Assembly (NCBI GenBank): GCA_036924085.1
Contig: JAVGWX010000013.1
Location: forward strand, 53,569,904 to 53,633,903
Direction of reading: 5' to 3'
From: Ariolimax columbianus
Lineage: Eukaryota > Mollusca > Gastropoda > Stylommatophora > Arionidae
Length of the DNA: 64,000 bases
Under the pieces are notes generated by a model that saw nothing but the letters and a program-made list of their open reading frames with translations, searched no databases and had not been told where the DNA came from. The position numbers and the translations under genes are program-made. Positions 32,870-45,803 of this stretch are shown here, piece by piece; positions within the stretch are counted from its first letter, which is position 1; every line of letters begins with the position of its first letter.

Positions 32870-33880
32870 CAGGTAGGATGTGCTCCCGTTCTAGGTGGGA
32901 CATTATTTTCCTGGCCACCTTTGTTAGACACTTTGTCCTGTCTCCTGATCCTGAGCAGCCTTTGCAGACAGTTTAAATGAAAATGATTTAGCAGTCTGCA
33001 ATACACTGTCCATGTTTCACAAACATGTAGCAGAGTGGTCAACACTACAGTATGGTACACTTTTACCTTGGTGGTAACACTGAAGCCCTATTGGCTTCAG
33101 AAGTTTGCTTACAACCTCCCAAACGCAGAGCTGCCTTTGCAATTCTGCTGTAGACCTCAAAGTTGATATACACCAATCTTGTGAAGGTACTGCCTAGGTA
33201 GGTGAAGCTATCAGCTGCCTGGAGACATTGTTTCTGTACAGTAATGTGTGGTTCAATGTACAGCTTCTCACGAGCAGGCTGGAAGAGTGCCAGTTTTACT
33301 AGTGTTGATCGTGAGACCAAAATTAATGCATGGCACCAAAAGCTCTGGACTGCATGTGTTGTTCTGAGCAGGTTTTAAATGGGCAGTTGTCAGCGAACAG
33401 GAGATCCAAGATCGTGGTCTCACTCACCTTGGTGTTAAGACTTCAGGTGTCTCGGATTGAAGAGCCAACCTTGCCTACTGTACCTGATTTGTATGTCAGT
33501 AGCAGCGCCATATACAGCATACAGAGTGTTGGTGTCAGCATAAAACCCTATTTAGCACCATTGGTAACTGGGAAGGCTACATACAATTCTCCTTTGTGCA
33601 GTACTTCAGTCAACATGGAACTGACAAACAATTGCAATGAATCTGTCAGGACAACCAAACTTCGCCATGATTTGACAGAGCCCTTCCTTACTGATGGTGT
33701 CCAAGACCTTGGTCAGGTCAACAGAAACTGTGTAAAGGTCAAAATGTTGTTTTTGACATTTCTTTTGAAGTTGATGTGCTACACCTATTATGTTGACAGT
33801 TTCACTACACACACAAAAACCACACTGATTCTCTGAGAGTAGATCGTGCTCAAGGCTACCAATTAGGCGGTTGAGCAAGA
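32870..33880 (-). mobile_element. LINE group A, RT to C-terminus
   Basis: Reads LLSENQCGFCVCSETVNIIG, LYTVSVDLTKVLDTISKEGL, AKFGCPDRFIAIV, then, after a decayed middle, ADSFTYLGSTFTRLVYINFE and TTLLHVCETWTVYCRLLNHF. It is strongly diverged from the 1-2161 copy and has lost the catalytic FADD region. The downstream end near 32870 abuts the group C fragment. Confidence 0.72.
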
Positions 33881-34189
33881 CTCAGACCAGAATTTTGGTG
33901 TGATTTACAGCAATGAGATGCACCTGTGATTGTTGCAGGATTGTACATATATATATATTTTGCACATTTACAAATGATGCACCGCCACAAAGGCTGATAA
34001 ATATAAGATACACACTACCAACATTATCTTTATAACAGACTGAACAAAATAAGTTGGCATTAAAAGAAAGAAGAAGCAAGTGGCCAGTCGTCAAAACATG
34101 GTGAAATAGAATAAGAAAAGTATACATTCAATTGTATGGAGTTTAGTTATATCAGGCCCGCACACATGGCTGGATTTGGTAGTCATGCT

Positions 34190-34800
34190 GTTAGTGTTTT
34201 TAGGCACTGTGCTTTCTCCAAGTCTCAGTGATTATGTTCTGCTCAGTGATATGAGCATGTTGTGTAATGATATTGTGCCAGGTGGACTGGTCCTCTGTAC
34301 GTGTCCCACAGAAGATCCGAACAGTGTTTAAATTGTTCAGAGACACTCTCATTAAGTCTATGTAGTGTTTCTCCTGTCCTCCTTATTACCTGTTCTGAGT
34401 TCACTGTACATGACCTGCCTTCGCAGGCACTTATCAGGCAATGAACAACATGCCCAGTTTATCTGATTTGAGTTCTCTGCAGCAGCATATGGATGTTTAA
34501 GAGTCTTGTCCTGTTGAGGACTAGTTGGGTAATATATCCTACTAGCTGATCTAAAGCAGACTGAGGTGACAGCTGATATGGAAATGCTTGAGTTTTCTGA
34601 CATGTCTTCCATAGACTGACAATGTTTCAAAGGCATATAGAACACCCCAGTATGATATATCTTGATGGCCCAAACATTTCCTCATAGTCATCCAAGAGCA
34701 GTTACTTACCTTGACAACCTTATTGTGGACCTCAGAGTCAATACTCTTCTGCAAAGGTAGATAAAGCTATCAACTCATTGAAGATGTTGTCCCTGTGCAG
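34190..34800 (-). mobile_element. LINE group A, C-terminal fragment
   Basis: Reads SIDSEVHNKVVKVSNC, ETLSVYGRHVRKLKHFHISC and LRRQVMYSELRTGNKEDRR. These match the thumb and basic C-terminal region of group A (DDEVASRLAKAS, ESWTVYSGHARRLNHFHTGC, KLLCGELRDGWRERGR). It duplicates a part already present at 32870-33320, so two copies are stacked here. 33881-34189 is unassigned. Confidence 0.6.
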
Positions 34801-34899
34801 TAATGTTTTGTTTGCTAGAAATATTGTCCTTTTATATGTGAGGATGGATCAATTTAGTAGGATTGTTTTTCATCCAGTAAAAACTGATTATCTTTATTG

Positions 34900-35850
34900 T
34901 TCTCACCAAACCACAGTTGTTGTTTGCTGTATGTCCCAGATTCTCTGAACATGTAGAGTGTGCAGTAGTTTTCATAGTGGATCATTTTACCTCTAATTTA
35001 TCCCAAAGCTGACAGTCTAGATACCTTGAGATGCTCTCTAGGAGTGCTCTGCCATTCAGTTTTGAAATGTTGAGTTGCTCTACATGCCTCTGACCCTGAG
35101 GATGTCACTTTAACTCTTTATGGAAATTGAATTGTGACACAATCAGCCTGTGGTCTGTCAAGCATTTGGCATCACACATAGCCTTTATCACTTCCCCATC
35201 TTGTCTGTCACTTCATTTTAGGTGATAACTTTTAGTCAATAAAGTGCTACTGTTTTGAACGAGATTGTATGCCTAATATTTTGTTGTGAGTGGGTAAGTG
35301 AAACTTTGTGTTTTTATAGATATGTTATAGATAGTTATGTGTGCAGCACATAATCTCACCAATAAGAATCAATTGCTGTTACATTTATATGTGCTATGTA
35401 CTTGAAGTATTCTTTCCCTGACCTGATGGTCATCCCAACTTAAGCATTAATGTCACCAAAGATGATGTTTCTCAGATTTTAGAACTGATGAAATGACAAA
35501 GCTCAGTTCCTCATTTAACTTTTCCTTCATATTCTCTGGGTTGGTCATTGTTGGGACATAAACCTGCATAAGTGTAGTGTTCTCCTTTTTTCCCCAGGGA
35601 AAACTGTAGAGTCAAAATATATCACTGATAATTTTTGGGGGTTGCAAGCTGCCAAACCAGATGAGATCTGATGGTAAATCTGACACTAGTCTCTTGACTG
35701 CAACATCCACTCAAAAAGAATGTAGCCAGCCACCTACAACTTCTGTGATCAGGCAGTGATGTCTTTCTTAGTGCTTCTTTATACATATTGTAGCATACCA
35801 GTTCTGTGGCCACCAACACCATCCTCCTTTGGTGCTGTCCTGTAATGTTT
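34900..35850 (-). mobile_element. LINE group A, endonuclease remnant
   Basis: The minus strand contains GKKENTTLMQVYVPTMTNPE and NMKEKLNEELSFVISSVL, then WMHPRS-like traces. This is the sixth-strand region of the group A endonuclease (HATxISAYAPTMTNPDEVKDKF). Stops are frequent. Confidence 0.55.
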
Positions 35851-35929
35851 GCAACATTTCACGGGCCAAAGGGGTTGGGGGAGGGGGGTGAGAGGACATA
35901 GGTGATTGTAATTGTATTGTCACAAGAAA

Positions 35930-37150
35930 GACATCTTTCTCTTTTATCTATCTTCAATCATGAAGATCACATCGCCAGCCTATCTGTACTTTTGTATTGA
36001 TGCAGTCTACAACATCCCAGAACACTGTTTGGTGGTGGATATCTGCATTTTAGATGTGGTCTCTCTAGGAGATATTTAGGACTCTTCGCTCCCCTGCATT
36101 TTCGGTAGCATTTATCTTATTTTAATCTGATTTGCACAGAACTTCTTTGAAACAAAAATGGATTTCTTTATGTATTGTGTCTGAGGCTCTTGTCTTGTCT
36201 TATCCAGTTGTGCTGTGAGGTGTCGCAGGGAGCCATAGTTTTCTGTCCAGGGCAAAAACCCAAACGTCGTGTATTATCAGCGCACAAATTGCATTCTCAT
36301 TAGGTGGCTGAAACATTTGATTCTTTCCTTATCAATATATTCAGTGCAGGGTATTGCTTCAATGATGCTTTGTACCTATGCATTGACCACTCTGTTTTTC
36401 CTAGTTACAATGACGGTTTTCTGAAGACATCTCATGTCACATGTCATGATACTTCTTTCTAGAGAATTTGTTAAAGTCCCCATTTGGCACTGGTAACAGA
36501 GCATTGGCATGAATCTATTGTTGATCAGCCGGCTTTTTTTGTGTTTATGTAAGGGTGTTTCAATAATGGTGACAGTTGATATGCAATTGCATTTTAGCAC
36601 CTGCTCTCAATTTCTGTCTAAACCTCCATCCTGTGTGAAAATACTGCCCAAGTACTTGAATTCCTGTAATTGTTAATCTTGGCTGCATTTACCATAATGT
36701 TCAAGTTTTCAGACAATCTGCTTATCTGCAGAGTTTCTGTTTTGGAAATGTTAATTTTCATACTGTATCTTTTGCACACAGAGTTAAGTGCAGTCAGATG
36801 TCGTTGCAGATCATCTTCACTCTTGTATAGTCGGCATTGATCATCTGCAAAAAGGAGTTCATTCAACTGATCAGACTGTCCTTCTTTCTCTGCATTTCTT
36901 GGCAGATGCTCTCTTTTGACCTACAGCATTATTCTGTCCATAGGAAGAATAGTGACGATAACAAAAAAACCCTTGTCTCAGCCCAGTTGTTTTAATCAAT
37001 GCTTCAGTCAGACCATCTGTTGTTCTTCCTACACTTTGGCACCCTTGGTTCAATGCTCTAATATTCTCTAATAGCTGACCCTTTTCTCCATAGTCATCTA
37101 GGATGGACCATAGTTTATTTAGGCTCTGACTGACACTATACTGAATTTAA
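35930..37150 (-). mobile_element. LINE group H-like (RTE) RT remnant
   Basis: Reads MNELLFADDQCRLYKSEDDL with a FADD box, CKRYSMKINISKTETLQISR, then RFMPMLCYQCQMGTLTNSLE and MTCDMRCLQKTVIVTRKNRV. The second block (CYQCQ, MRCL) is BovB-like. Multiple stops. 37151-37915 shows nothing recognised. Confidence 0.65.
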
Positions 37151-37919
37151 ATGAGGAAGAGTTCTGTTGGTTGTCAGTCTCACTCGCTAGAGCAGTAGGA
37201 CGTAGTCAAGACAGCTGGATATATGACAGGATGCAGATGATAACCATGGCATTCTAGTGTCTCACTTTGCTGTGTAAGTTCTGCACTGCATTACTGGGAG
37301 TCATCTACCCATTAATTGTACCAACTAATATAATAATAATCTAACTAGTCCGCTGAGTGCTATCTTCATATGCTTAGAAAAACAAGCCATAGTTCACAGA
37401 GGAACAGAGGATTGAGTGCCCCCTGACTATACTGCCCTAGTTTTGGGGTATGGCCGCTTCTCATGCTACAGCTACTTTGAGCCACAGCTGAGAGCTTGGT
37501 GGTAGGTGGAGACCAAGGGTTGGCAAACAACTTTTAGTGGAATCACATGCCCTTCCTGCCAGAGGTACTAATAGACTCCCTGTGTGGTCGGAAAAGAGTC
37601 AGAGACTAATTTTTGACCAGGGAAAACCACAGATCCATCAGCGTTGTTTGCAGATTTCACAAAAGCCAATTGCTAAGGGAAGCCGTTAATACAGATATAC
37701 CAGAGAAACTTTCCCTACCATACAATACACTCCAAATGAGGATAAGTAAAGGGAGGATAGTGTACAAAAGAAGTTTATCAAACACATAAATAGTCAATAA
37801 ATTTGTGGGCATGCAATGATAAAATGAAAGTTATGTACTGGAAAAAGACATTAGACAAAGCAGAAAAAGCCACACAAAAAAACATATCAATACAGTACAA
37901 TACAATACAATATCCTTGA

Positions 37920-40370
37920 CTTCAGTCCGACATGTGTGTTGTATGAGAGGTAGTCAACAATGCTCTGTATGAAATCTGATCTTTCACTGTGTTGTACCAT
38001 TTCGAACCTAGGTCTCCCAACAGACCATCTCGCCATCGTATGGGCGGGCGATCGCATGATCGTCTATAATTATTTGGCCACCAAAATGTTGTTCTGAGTG
38101 TCCATCTATTATCTGGCATGCACACCACGTGGCCAGCCCAGTGGTATTTGCGAGACAACGCATCGTCAATGAAATCTCGAAATAGAGTGCGTTCTCTGAT
38201 TTTAGCATTGTGAATTAGATTTCTGATCGTATTCCCATCGCTCACTGGATAATGTGTACTTTCTCTGCATCCGTGATGCATAGATTCCACACTTCATATC
38301 TGTAGATTATGGTTGGTATGACCGCAGAATTGAAAAGGTGTGCCCTTGCCATGGTGTCTTTCAGATGCAGGAGTATCGGCTTTATGGTAGCTAGACCAGG
38401 CTGCAGCTCTTTGTCTGAAAATCTCCCAATCTAGGGTGTGAGTGGCATTTCCCAAGTATACGTAGGCGCTGACATCTTCGATCTGTTCATTTCCCAGCTT
38501 GATCTTGCATCTGAAGCAGTATGGGTTTCTGAGACATTGCGTTTTATTTTTGTTCATCCGTAGTCCGACACCTCTACTGACCTCATCCAGTTTGTTCAGG
38601 GAGTGTTGGGCCTCCTAGGTGTGTGGCTGATGTTGTCTTCAAAGCGTAGGTGGGTGAGTCATTCCCCATCTATATTTATTCCTCTATCAGCCCAACTCAG
38701 CTGTTGGAAGATGTCCTCAAGCGCTGCTGTGAAAAGCTTTGGAGAAATTGTGTCGACCTGCCAAACTCCTCTTGCTAGTGGAGTAGTTATTAGACGGTGA
38801 TACAGAGTAATGTCCGTACTGCAACCTTGATGTATTTCTTCAATCATTGTGTAATTTTCGTCCACTCCCTGGTTTCTTAGGGCATTTATTACTGCATTAA
38901 TCTCAATACTGTCGAAGGCTTTTTATAATCTATAAACACTAGACAAATGGGCAGGTGTAGTTCACGTGCTCTCTCCAGCAGCTGGTGGATTGTGTGTAGG
39001 TGATCAGTAGTGGAGAATCCTCTTCTGAATCCAGCCTGCTCATGAGGTTGTTGGAGGTCCAGTTGTTGACCGATAATGTTGACAAGGACTTTGGAGAATA
39101 TTTTGTATATCATCAGTAGTAAGCAGATAGGGGATAGTTTTCCAGAAGTTTGGTGTTGCCCTTCTTGTGGATGAGTATAGTTTTTGAGGTTTTCCATTAA
39201 TCTGTGATTCGTTCCTCTATAAATCACTTGTTAAATAACTTAGAAAGCTGTAGTGCTAGAATGTATTCTCCCGTCTTAAGGATGTCTATGGTAATTCCGT
39301 CTACTCTCGGCGATGCATGGATAACCTCATCCAGTTCAATCAATTGAACAGGTTCCCCAGTACCTTTTGTATCTTCTCCTTCAAAGAGAAAAGGTTAATA
39401 TAATACTGTTGGCACACTGTCTCTATGGCCTGTCCGTCTGTTGAGATAGTGTTATTGGCTAATTTCAGTGTTTGAAGAATGGTTTTCTTCTGTACCATGC
39501 TCTTACGACATCTTACTATACTGTGCCTGTTTTCAGCTGCCTTAACCAGTCTTTATGTTTGATGCTGCTCGTAGTCAGCTTGAGTAGATATCGTATTCTT
39601 TTGTTCAGTTCGCATAACACGATCTTGTTAGGTGTGTCATAGACTTTAAGCCTTCTCTGCATATCGAGTAAACGTCTAAGTTCTTCTCTCCAATCCGGGA
39701 GCATCTTTTAGTAGTGGTAGGAATTGTGGCAACAGCCAGAGATTGGCTATTTCTGTCTTCAGATTTGATCTTCAAGCTTAGTGCTATTTACATGTGTTAT
39801 AGCTCTGTACTGTTGTTTGTGAGGACGGCAGCTTAGGTTTAATGAGATCCAGAGTGGTCTGTGATCACGTCTAAGCGATGTAGTACCTCCAGATTGGTGA
39901 CTAATTGGAGTTCACCACACATGAATAATATTTCTACTTTTGTTTTCCAATCTGTGGAGTGCCACGTCCATCTCCCCCCCCCCCCCCCCCCCCGTTTCTT
40001 AAAGAATGTATTTGCTGCAAATAATTTGTGGGTCTCCGTGAAGATAGCCAGTTGATCGTCCCGGTAGTTATGCTGGAGAACGAGCCTATAAATTGTTTCT
40101 TTGCCCATCTGGGGCCCACGCTGGTATTCAGATCGCCTAGGGCAACCTTCTTGTAGGCAGGGCGGTGTAATAGTTGTTTGAGATTCTCATAGAACAGCTC
40201 CACAACGTTATCGTCATTGCCACTATGGGGTGCGTAGCACTGAATGATAAGATATGTACATCCGGCCGAGCGCTTCACGATATTTTGACAGATTTGCTCC
40301 CGAATTTTGCTTTATATCTATGATTTCCAGGACTGATACTAAATTGCTGTTCATTTCTTTTTGGATTACA
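37920..40370 (-). mobile_element. LINE group E (RTE-like), endonuclease to C-terminus, decayed
   Basis: In transcript order: SKYREALGRMY and YLIIQCYAPHSGNDDNVVEL (endonuclease), VALGDLNTSVG, RWTWHSTDWKTKVEI, then the linker and RT (ICLLLMIYKIFSKVLVNIIG, EQAGFRRGFSTTDHLHTIHQ, STDITLYHRLITTPLARGVW, SPKLFTAALEDIFQQL). It ends with GHVVRMPDNRWTLRTTFWWP and IRWRDGLLGD. The FADD box is lost (RFEDN). A 20-bp G run interrupts the endonuclease. Confidence 0.8.
39974..39993. repeat. Poly(C) tract (G on coding strand) in LINE group E
   Basis: Twenty C in a row. On the element's strand it sits between KKR and RWTWHS of the endonuclease, where other members have no gap, so it is an insertion or expansion in the copy. 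Confidence 0.95.
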
Positions 40371-40771
40371 ATACATCTAATGATTTGTGAAAGTATTAAC
40401 ATAACAATAAATAAATACATGCTCTGGAGTTATCAGAGTTCGTGAAACAGGGTTTAAAGTCACCTAATTACTCACCATGTCCCATGGAATAGACATAGGC
40501 CTACAAGCGAGTGCTATGGCAATAGTAATTAAATATTCCAAAACTTTTCTTCTGAATTTCAATTTGCATCCTTCAACAACACAGACCAGCAACTACCTAA
40601 ATGAACTACGTAAATATAAAATTCTCCGAAACAAATCATATGTAACAATCACAGGATGAAACAAAACAAAGAGGTTCCAGAGGTGGAAAAAATAAATCAC
40701 TGAGAAATCGAACGACAATACAGTACAGAAAATAATATAACCTTAACTACAAACATAAACAAAAAACTCAC

Positions 40772-41009
40772 TAATATTGCTCTTTGGAAAAAATATTGAT
40801 AGTTCTGTAGCTTGTGATGACTTAATGGTAGAAGCTGACTTAGACCTATCACTGCTATTAGTAACATCTTCTATCGAACACCTGTCATTGCACTCTTTTT
40901 CGCTGTCAAATTGATTGCCATTGCCATCACATCCAGTGTACACAAAACGTGCACATCGATTTCTTGCAGCACTATAGTACCACTTGATGTTATATCCTCT
41001 GCAACTGCC
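40772..41009 (-). CDS. Papilin-like gene, exon completing Kunitz domain 2 plus linker
   Basis: The acceptor (pyrimidine-rich, ending TACAG at 41010-41014) opens in phase 0 on GSC, followed by KWYYS, RCARFVYTGCDGNGNQF and KECNDRC. This is the second to sixth cysteine of a Kunitz domain. Joined to the exon ending at 57780 it gives exactly eight residues between cysteines 1 and 2, as in BPTI. The YGGC of typical Kunitz domains reads YTGC here. A Ser/Thr-rich linker of about 35 residues follows. The exon ends at ATTA|GTGAGT, a perfect donor, in phase 1. The preceding intron is about 16.8 kb and holds several LINE copies. The region continues open past the donor, but that part is intronic. Confidence 0.85.
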
Positions 41010-41011
41010 CT

Positions 41012-41877
41012 GTACAATGAGACAATTTCTAAATTATCAATTTGTATGCCAGTTTGAAATTTTGAGACAAATACAAATGATCCACATGAACAGCACAGTT
41101 AAAACAACTAAAAGCAGATCGGAGCAGAGGTGAGCAGACAGACAAATTCATATAACTAAATGACTGACATCACATAATTTCACTTAAACAAAACTGCACT
41201 TTATAAAACAGAAGGAAAGCTGTGGTGGATATCTTCAGAAGTGGAGGGGCAAAAATACAATATAGATGCAAATTGTGTCACAAAGTTAAAAAGCTGAATT
41301 ATAAAATCATTTACAATGACTTTCAATTACCTTAAAATCACTGCAACAGAAAATATATGATGGATAAGAGAAAAATAGAACAGGATCATGCAAGCTAATG
41401 CATGGTACCAACAAACACATTTCTGTCAGTTGAAGTAAGATAACAAGTGCAGTGTTATGGAGAAATAAGGCTACTGTTTGGCTGTAGATGTTGGAAAATT
41501 AATAATAAAACAAGGTAAACAAATTGCAAATGTGAATCCTGAAAAGACGTTAAATATTTCATTGTTAGCTAACAAATAAAACAATTAAATGTTACAAAAG
41601 AATATTGACATGTCACTGCTAACTAAAAATAGGAGCAAGAAGACTGGTAAAATTTGTTGGACATAAAATGGATGGCAATGGAAAATAATGAAGATAAAAG
41701 AAGCAGAGGAGAAAAGATTTCTAGTAAACAATGAGCATCTGAAGCAACGAAATGCTTACAAATGCTGTGGTGCAAATATTTGTAAAACAAAATTTACAAA
41801 TATAAGACCTATCTAATGATGATGATTATGTTTGTCTATCACATATGATGATGACCCTTCTCTCTGTTCATTCGTTT
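41012..41877. other. Intron start region, no element recognised
   Basis: AT-rich sequence upstream of the second Kunitz exon on the minus strand. I see no open frame or repeat worth calling. Confidence 0.5.
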
Positions 41878-42800
41878 GGAATATGTTCAGTCAGTCGTGG
41901 GAGAACTGAACATGCAGGTGGGAATGGACAGGTTCTCTGCTGCATGTGAAAACTTTGGCCTAACCATCAATGCCAAGAAAACAAAGGTCATGTATCAACC
42001 AGCACCAAGCATGCCGTACACAAAACCAAATACTACAGTCAGCGGACAGACGCTGAATGTTGTAGACAAATTCACGTACCCGGGCAGTACGCTGTCGAGA
42101 TCTGTCAGTCTCGACGATGAAGTGGCAAGCAAATTAGCAAGGGCCAGCATAACCTTTGGTAGAATACGCTCAATGGTGTTGGAATGTCATGGCATCAGCG
42201 TCAAGACCACACTCTAAGTCTACCGTGCAACCATAATTCCAATCCTACTATATGGTTGCAAAAGCTGGACTGTATATTCTGGACATGCAATGAGGTTAAA
42301 CCACTTCCACACAGGTTGCCTGAGGCGAATATTCCACATCCGATGGCAAGATTGTGTCACTGACATTGAGGTGCCCAGCATCCCATGTGCTGTTAGAAAA
42401 AGCACGACACCTCGTCCGTATGTCAGACGAGCGGCTCCCAAAGAAGCTTCTGTACGGCGAGCTGAGAGAGGGATGGCACAAGAGAGGGCACCCAAAGAAA
42501 CATTTTAAAGACGGTCTGTGGGACTCACTGAAAAGTTACCAGATAGACATCGACACCTAGGAATGTCTTGCACAAAACAGATCTGACTGGAGAAGTGCAG
42601 TCAAAGCGGGTGTAGCTACTAGCGAAGACCACCATGTTGTGAAAGCCCAGAGCAGACGCGAGACCAGGAAATCCCAAACAGCGGGAACCCCATCACCTTC
42701 TACAGACCTTGTCTGCCCATTATGCAGCAGATGTTTTCGTGCCCGCATTGGCCTGTTCAGCCACATGGGCACCCACACCCAACATGGAAATCTGTGACAA
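41878..42800 (+). mobile_element. LINE group A, 3' part
   Basis: Nearly the same as 1240-2161: GELNMQVGMDRFSAACENFG, LTINAKKTKVMYQPAP, GHAMRLNHFHTGCLRRIFHI and CPLCSRCFRARIGLFSHM with the finger. A stop after KTTL at 42214, a deletion near 42385 and a stop near 42558 break the frame. It is 5'-truncated after the RT active site. Confidence 0.88.
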
Positions 42801-42844
42801 GGATGATGTCGGCGGTCCATATCGACAACGATTGACAGCTATCA

Positions 42845-43080
42845 GTCAGTCAATGAGTTCAAAGGTGGCTGAGGAGCCTTTCTTGGGGACAGGTACATAC
42901 ACAGATCTTGTCTATGTTCTTGTCCATTTTGCACTGAGCCAGACCTTCCTATATAGTGTGTGATATATGTTGACACAGGCTTCCCCACCTGCTTGAAAAA
43001 TTCCCAAGATATATCATCGCATCCTGGTCTCTCCATATGTAAGCCCACCTTGACAGAGTTGGTTGCGCACCCCAATGATC
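42845..43080 (-). mobile_element. RT finger fragment, unclassified
   Basis: Reads SVKVGLHMERPGCDDISWEF, FKQVGKPVSTYITHYIGRSG and MYLSPRKAPQPPL. GxDxISxEFFKxxGxPV is the RT finger motif of several LINE clades. 43081-43329 contains GC-richer sequence without a gene. Confidence 0.45.
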
Positions 43081-43329
43081 CAGGGAGCTATGCCAGCCGG
43101 AGTTTTACTCCTGCTAAGAGTCACCCAAGCCGGACAGGTCCTTGGAGAGGAGCCAGACTAAGAGGCCGAGTAGCAGGTGGAGTCCTTTAGGTGGAGCTGC
43201 AGAACCCACCGGCGAGTGGTACACACCCTGGGCTAAACCAATCCATCCCTACTTTATGGGTTAAATGTATTCTTGCCTCATTCTTTTACTTTTGTCTTTA
43301 ATCAGTCATCCCAATGGACTTTGAAGAGA

Positions 43330-44535
43330 TGCAGGCAAGCAGACTTTGTACCTCTGCCCCTTTGTGACAACCTCCCAGGTGACAAGGAATGCTAGGCGTA
43401 CCATCACTGTAGATGAGCCGAAAATACTAAAGGAAAGTAAGGCTATTCTCCCCTCACATGTATATGCTTTGTTTCTGGCAGAACGTGACATTCCTGGGAT
43501 ACAGGACACACTGGACTGCCTCCCTTAAAGGATACTCAAAAAATGGGTCCATAAGTCCATCATATCATCATCATCACACCATTTCAAGCAAGACCACAGT
43601 CTGCCCAAGCAACTTTAAAGTGATGAAGACGGATGCAACTAGCCAAGAGGTGCACCACAGCAATCAGGTTGTCACGCATTTTCGCAATATGTATGCCTAT
43701 ATTAACAAAATGCTATGGCGCTTGACCTGTGATGGACAATCAGGCAGGTGCAGTGCCAGGCCCTCTCGAAGGCCCAACCTTAGTTACTGGAGGTCATTCT
43801 CAGTTGCCTTGTGTAGCCAGGAGGCACGAGAATAGAGCTACTGACCAAACAGGACAAAGCAAAGACCACTAAAAATAATGCACTGGAATGGGGAAGGAGT
43901 CAATAGCAAAAGAGATGGGTGCAGCAAAATACTAGAGCTTGAACATGTACTAAATAAAGAGCAAGTCAATGTATAATCCATGCAAGAAACACATCTAAAC
44001 AAAGATACAGTGTTCAAAATTAGAGGGTATCAGTGCTATTGGGTGGATCGTAAAAAAAAGACGAAAGGGTGGAATAATAACACTGGTGGAGAATAATAAC
44101 AGTCCAAGCCAGATTTAAGTATATATGGAGAGAGCAGAATACCAGAATTTCACCTACTGAATTACTACTGCCAGAGTGACTGACCCCTGGCACTGAATAC
44201 AATCCCTAAAAAAGATAAACTGATCGTGTGTGGAGATTTCAACAGCCCTTCACAAAGCTCGGGATATGAGCAAATGGACAAGAGAGGAGAGGAATTAGAA
44301 AACTGGCAGGGTGACAATGGACTTATCCTGATCAATCAGCCTGTCGACCTTCTACTCGAGGGCATGGCATACCACCTCCACACCAGACCTAGCCCTCCAT
44401 TAACCACATTGGGTGGCATGGCAGTGATCACAGGCCAGTTTTTCTAACTGTTGAAAATTAATATGTCAGGAAGAGCAGCACACTACCAAGGTGGAACTAC
44501 AAAAATAAAGACTGGAAAATGTAACAACATCGTAC
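43330..44535 (+). mobile_element. LINE group B', 5' part with endonuclease
   Basis: An N-terminal open piece (TITVDEPKILKESKAILPSH, VYALFLAERDIPGIQDTL) is followed, with stops, by SMQETHLNKDTVFKIRGYQC, KGGIITLV, LIVCGDFNSPSQSSGYEQMD and GEELENWQGDNGLILINQPV, an AP-type endonuclease. The N-terminal piece is not recognised as a known domain. A body of the same group resumes at 49255 in the same orientation after a group C element. Confidence 0.6.
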
Positions 44536-44539
44536 CAGT

Positions 44540-44757
44540 GTAAGTAAGTAAGTTGTCCATCACAAGCGAAGATTGCGACATCATCAGATTGTCCTCGTCC
44601 TGAAGATGTAACTTGCGCTGAATTTAGATTTTAGTGAGAAGGAAGCTGCACTGGACATCAATCTCACTCTCTCGAGTTACCGGGAACCAGTGGCACGACA
44701 TACAATCGAGATGACTAGAAGCAGCTCAAGATGCAGATATTCAGGTCGTACAATTCA
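44540..44757. repeat. Unclassified dispersed repeat, copy 2
   Basis: Starts with GTAAGTAAGTAAG, then shares TCCATCACAAGC, ACATCATCAGA, GACATCAATCTCACTCTCTC and GAGTTACC with 8747-8960 in the same order. Confidence 0.5.
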
Positions 44758-45803
44758 GGAGAATATTACCATCAAGTGTCCAGGATATAGGTGCTACAGT
44801 AATCCATCCGGGCCTGGTAAGCGGGGATTGGCAATGTATATGAAGCAAGAACTTCCCCATACATGATTTGATACTAGCACCTGTAAAATTGAGGATGTCA
44901 AGCTACAAGGGATTGTAGTAACAATCAACCACCAAGAATAGAGAATCTACAACATATACGTCACGTTGATCACCTCTTCGAGGACGTAAAGTGGGAATTT
45001 CTATAGGACGTCAGAGTCGCAGAGCAAAATATACCTTATTGCAGGTTACTTTAATGCTTGGTCAATGGAGTGGGGAAATGCCACTGAAAATAGGCAAGGG
45101 GTCGCCTTGAGCCAGGCATTAATCCACACAAACCTCACTGTCGTGAATGACGGACGTCCAACTAGAATAGCATCTCGACCGGGAGATACGGACGGGGTCA
45201 TCGACCTGGCTCTTACATCCAGTGATATTGCTCCCTCCACATGCTGGGACATATTAGGGGCACAAGAGAGTGACCACCTGCCGTGTGTCGTACTTATACC
45301 CTGAGGAAAACACACCAGACACTGGAAAGCCAAATAGGTGTTCAGATACACATACGAACAGGATAATGTAGTGAACAAGCTGCGCCAGACGATCGGACGC
45401 AGGACCACTAGATCCCAATTTGTCCAACCACCCTTGTGGACTCAAGCTGTTGATACGGACTGGAGAGAAAAGGAGGCTGCAACAAAGGATTGGCGTGAAG
45501 CCAGAAAGAGAGCTGGTATTAATGTTGATGCGTTGAATGAGAAGGAGTAGGTAAAATGCAAAGCTACCAATTCCTTTAAATCGGTAGCTTGGGAGTCCAA
45601 AAGTGAGCAATGGGAGGAGTTCATCACAGCTGTGGGTAATGATAATACCCTCCATAAGTTCTGGCACATGCATAGAAAGATGATTGGAAATACTACAACC
45701 CAGCTATCTCCACCATTCAAGACACCACAGGAAGGCTCCTGAAGACAGATGAAGAAAAGGGTCTGAGTTTTTTCAGTCGATATGTTGCCCAGACTGACAA
45801 AGG
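44758..45803 (+). mobile_element. LINE group C, 5' part (endonuclease and linker)
   Basis: Reads GPGKRGLAMYMKQELPH, IYLIAGYFNAWSMEWGN, LSQALIHTNLTVVNDGRPTR, DTDGVIDLALTSSDIA and ESDHLPCVV with the endonuclease SDH, then NKLRQTIGRRTTRSQFVQPP and KFWHMHRKMIGN. It is interrupted at about 45803 by a CR1-like insertion and resumes at 46976. The copy at 63430-64000 shows the uninterrupted order. Confidence 0.85.

Noticed and set aside
40743..40771. Continuation of the Kunitz exon to the in-frame stop
   Set aside because: A perfect GTGAGT donor occurs first, and its phase matches the Ig exon.
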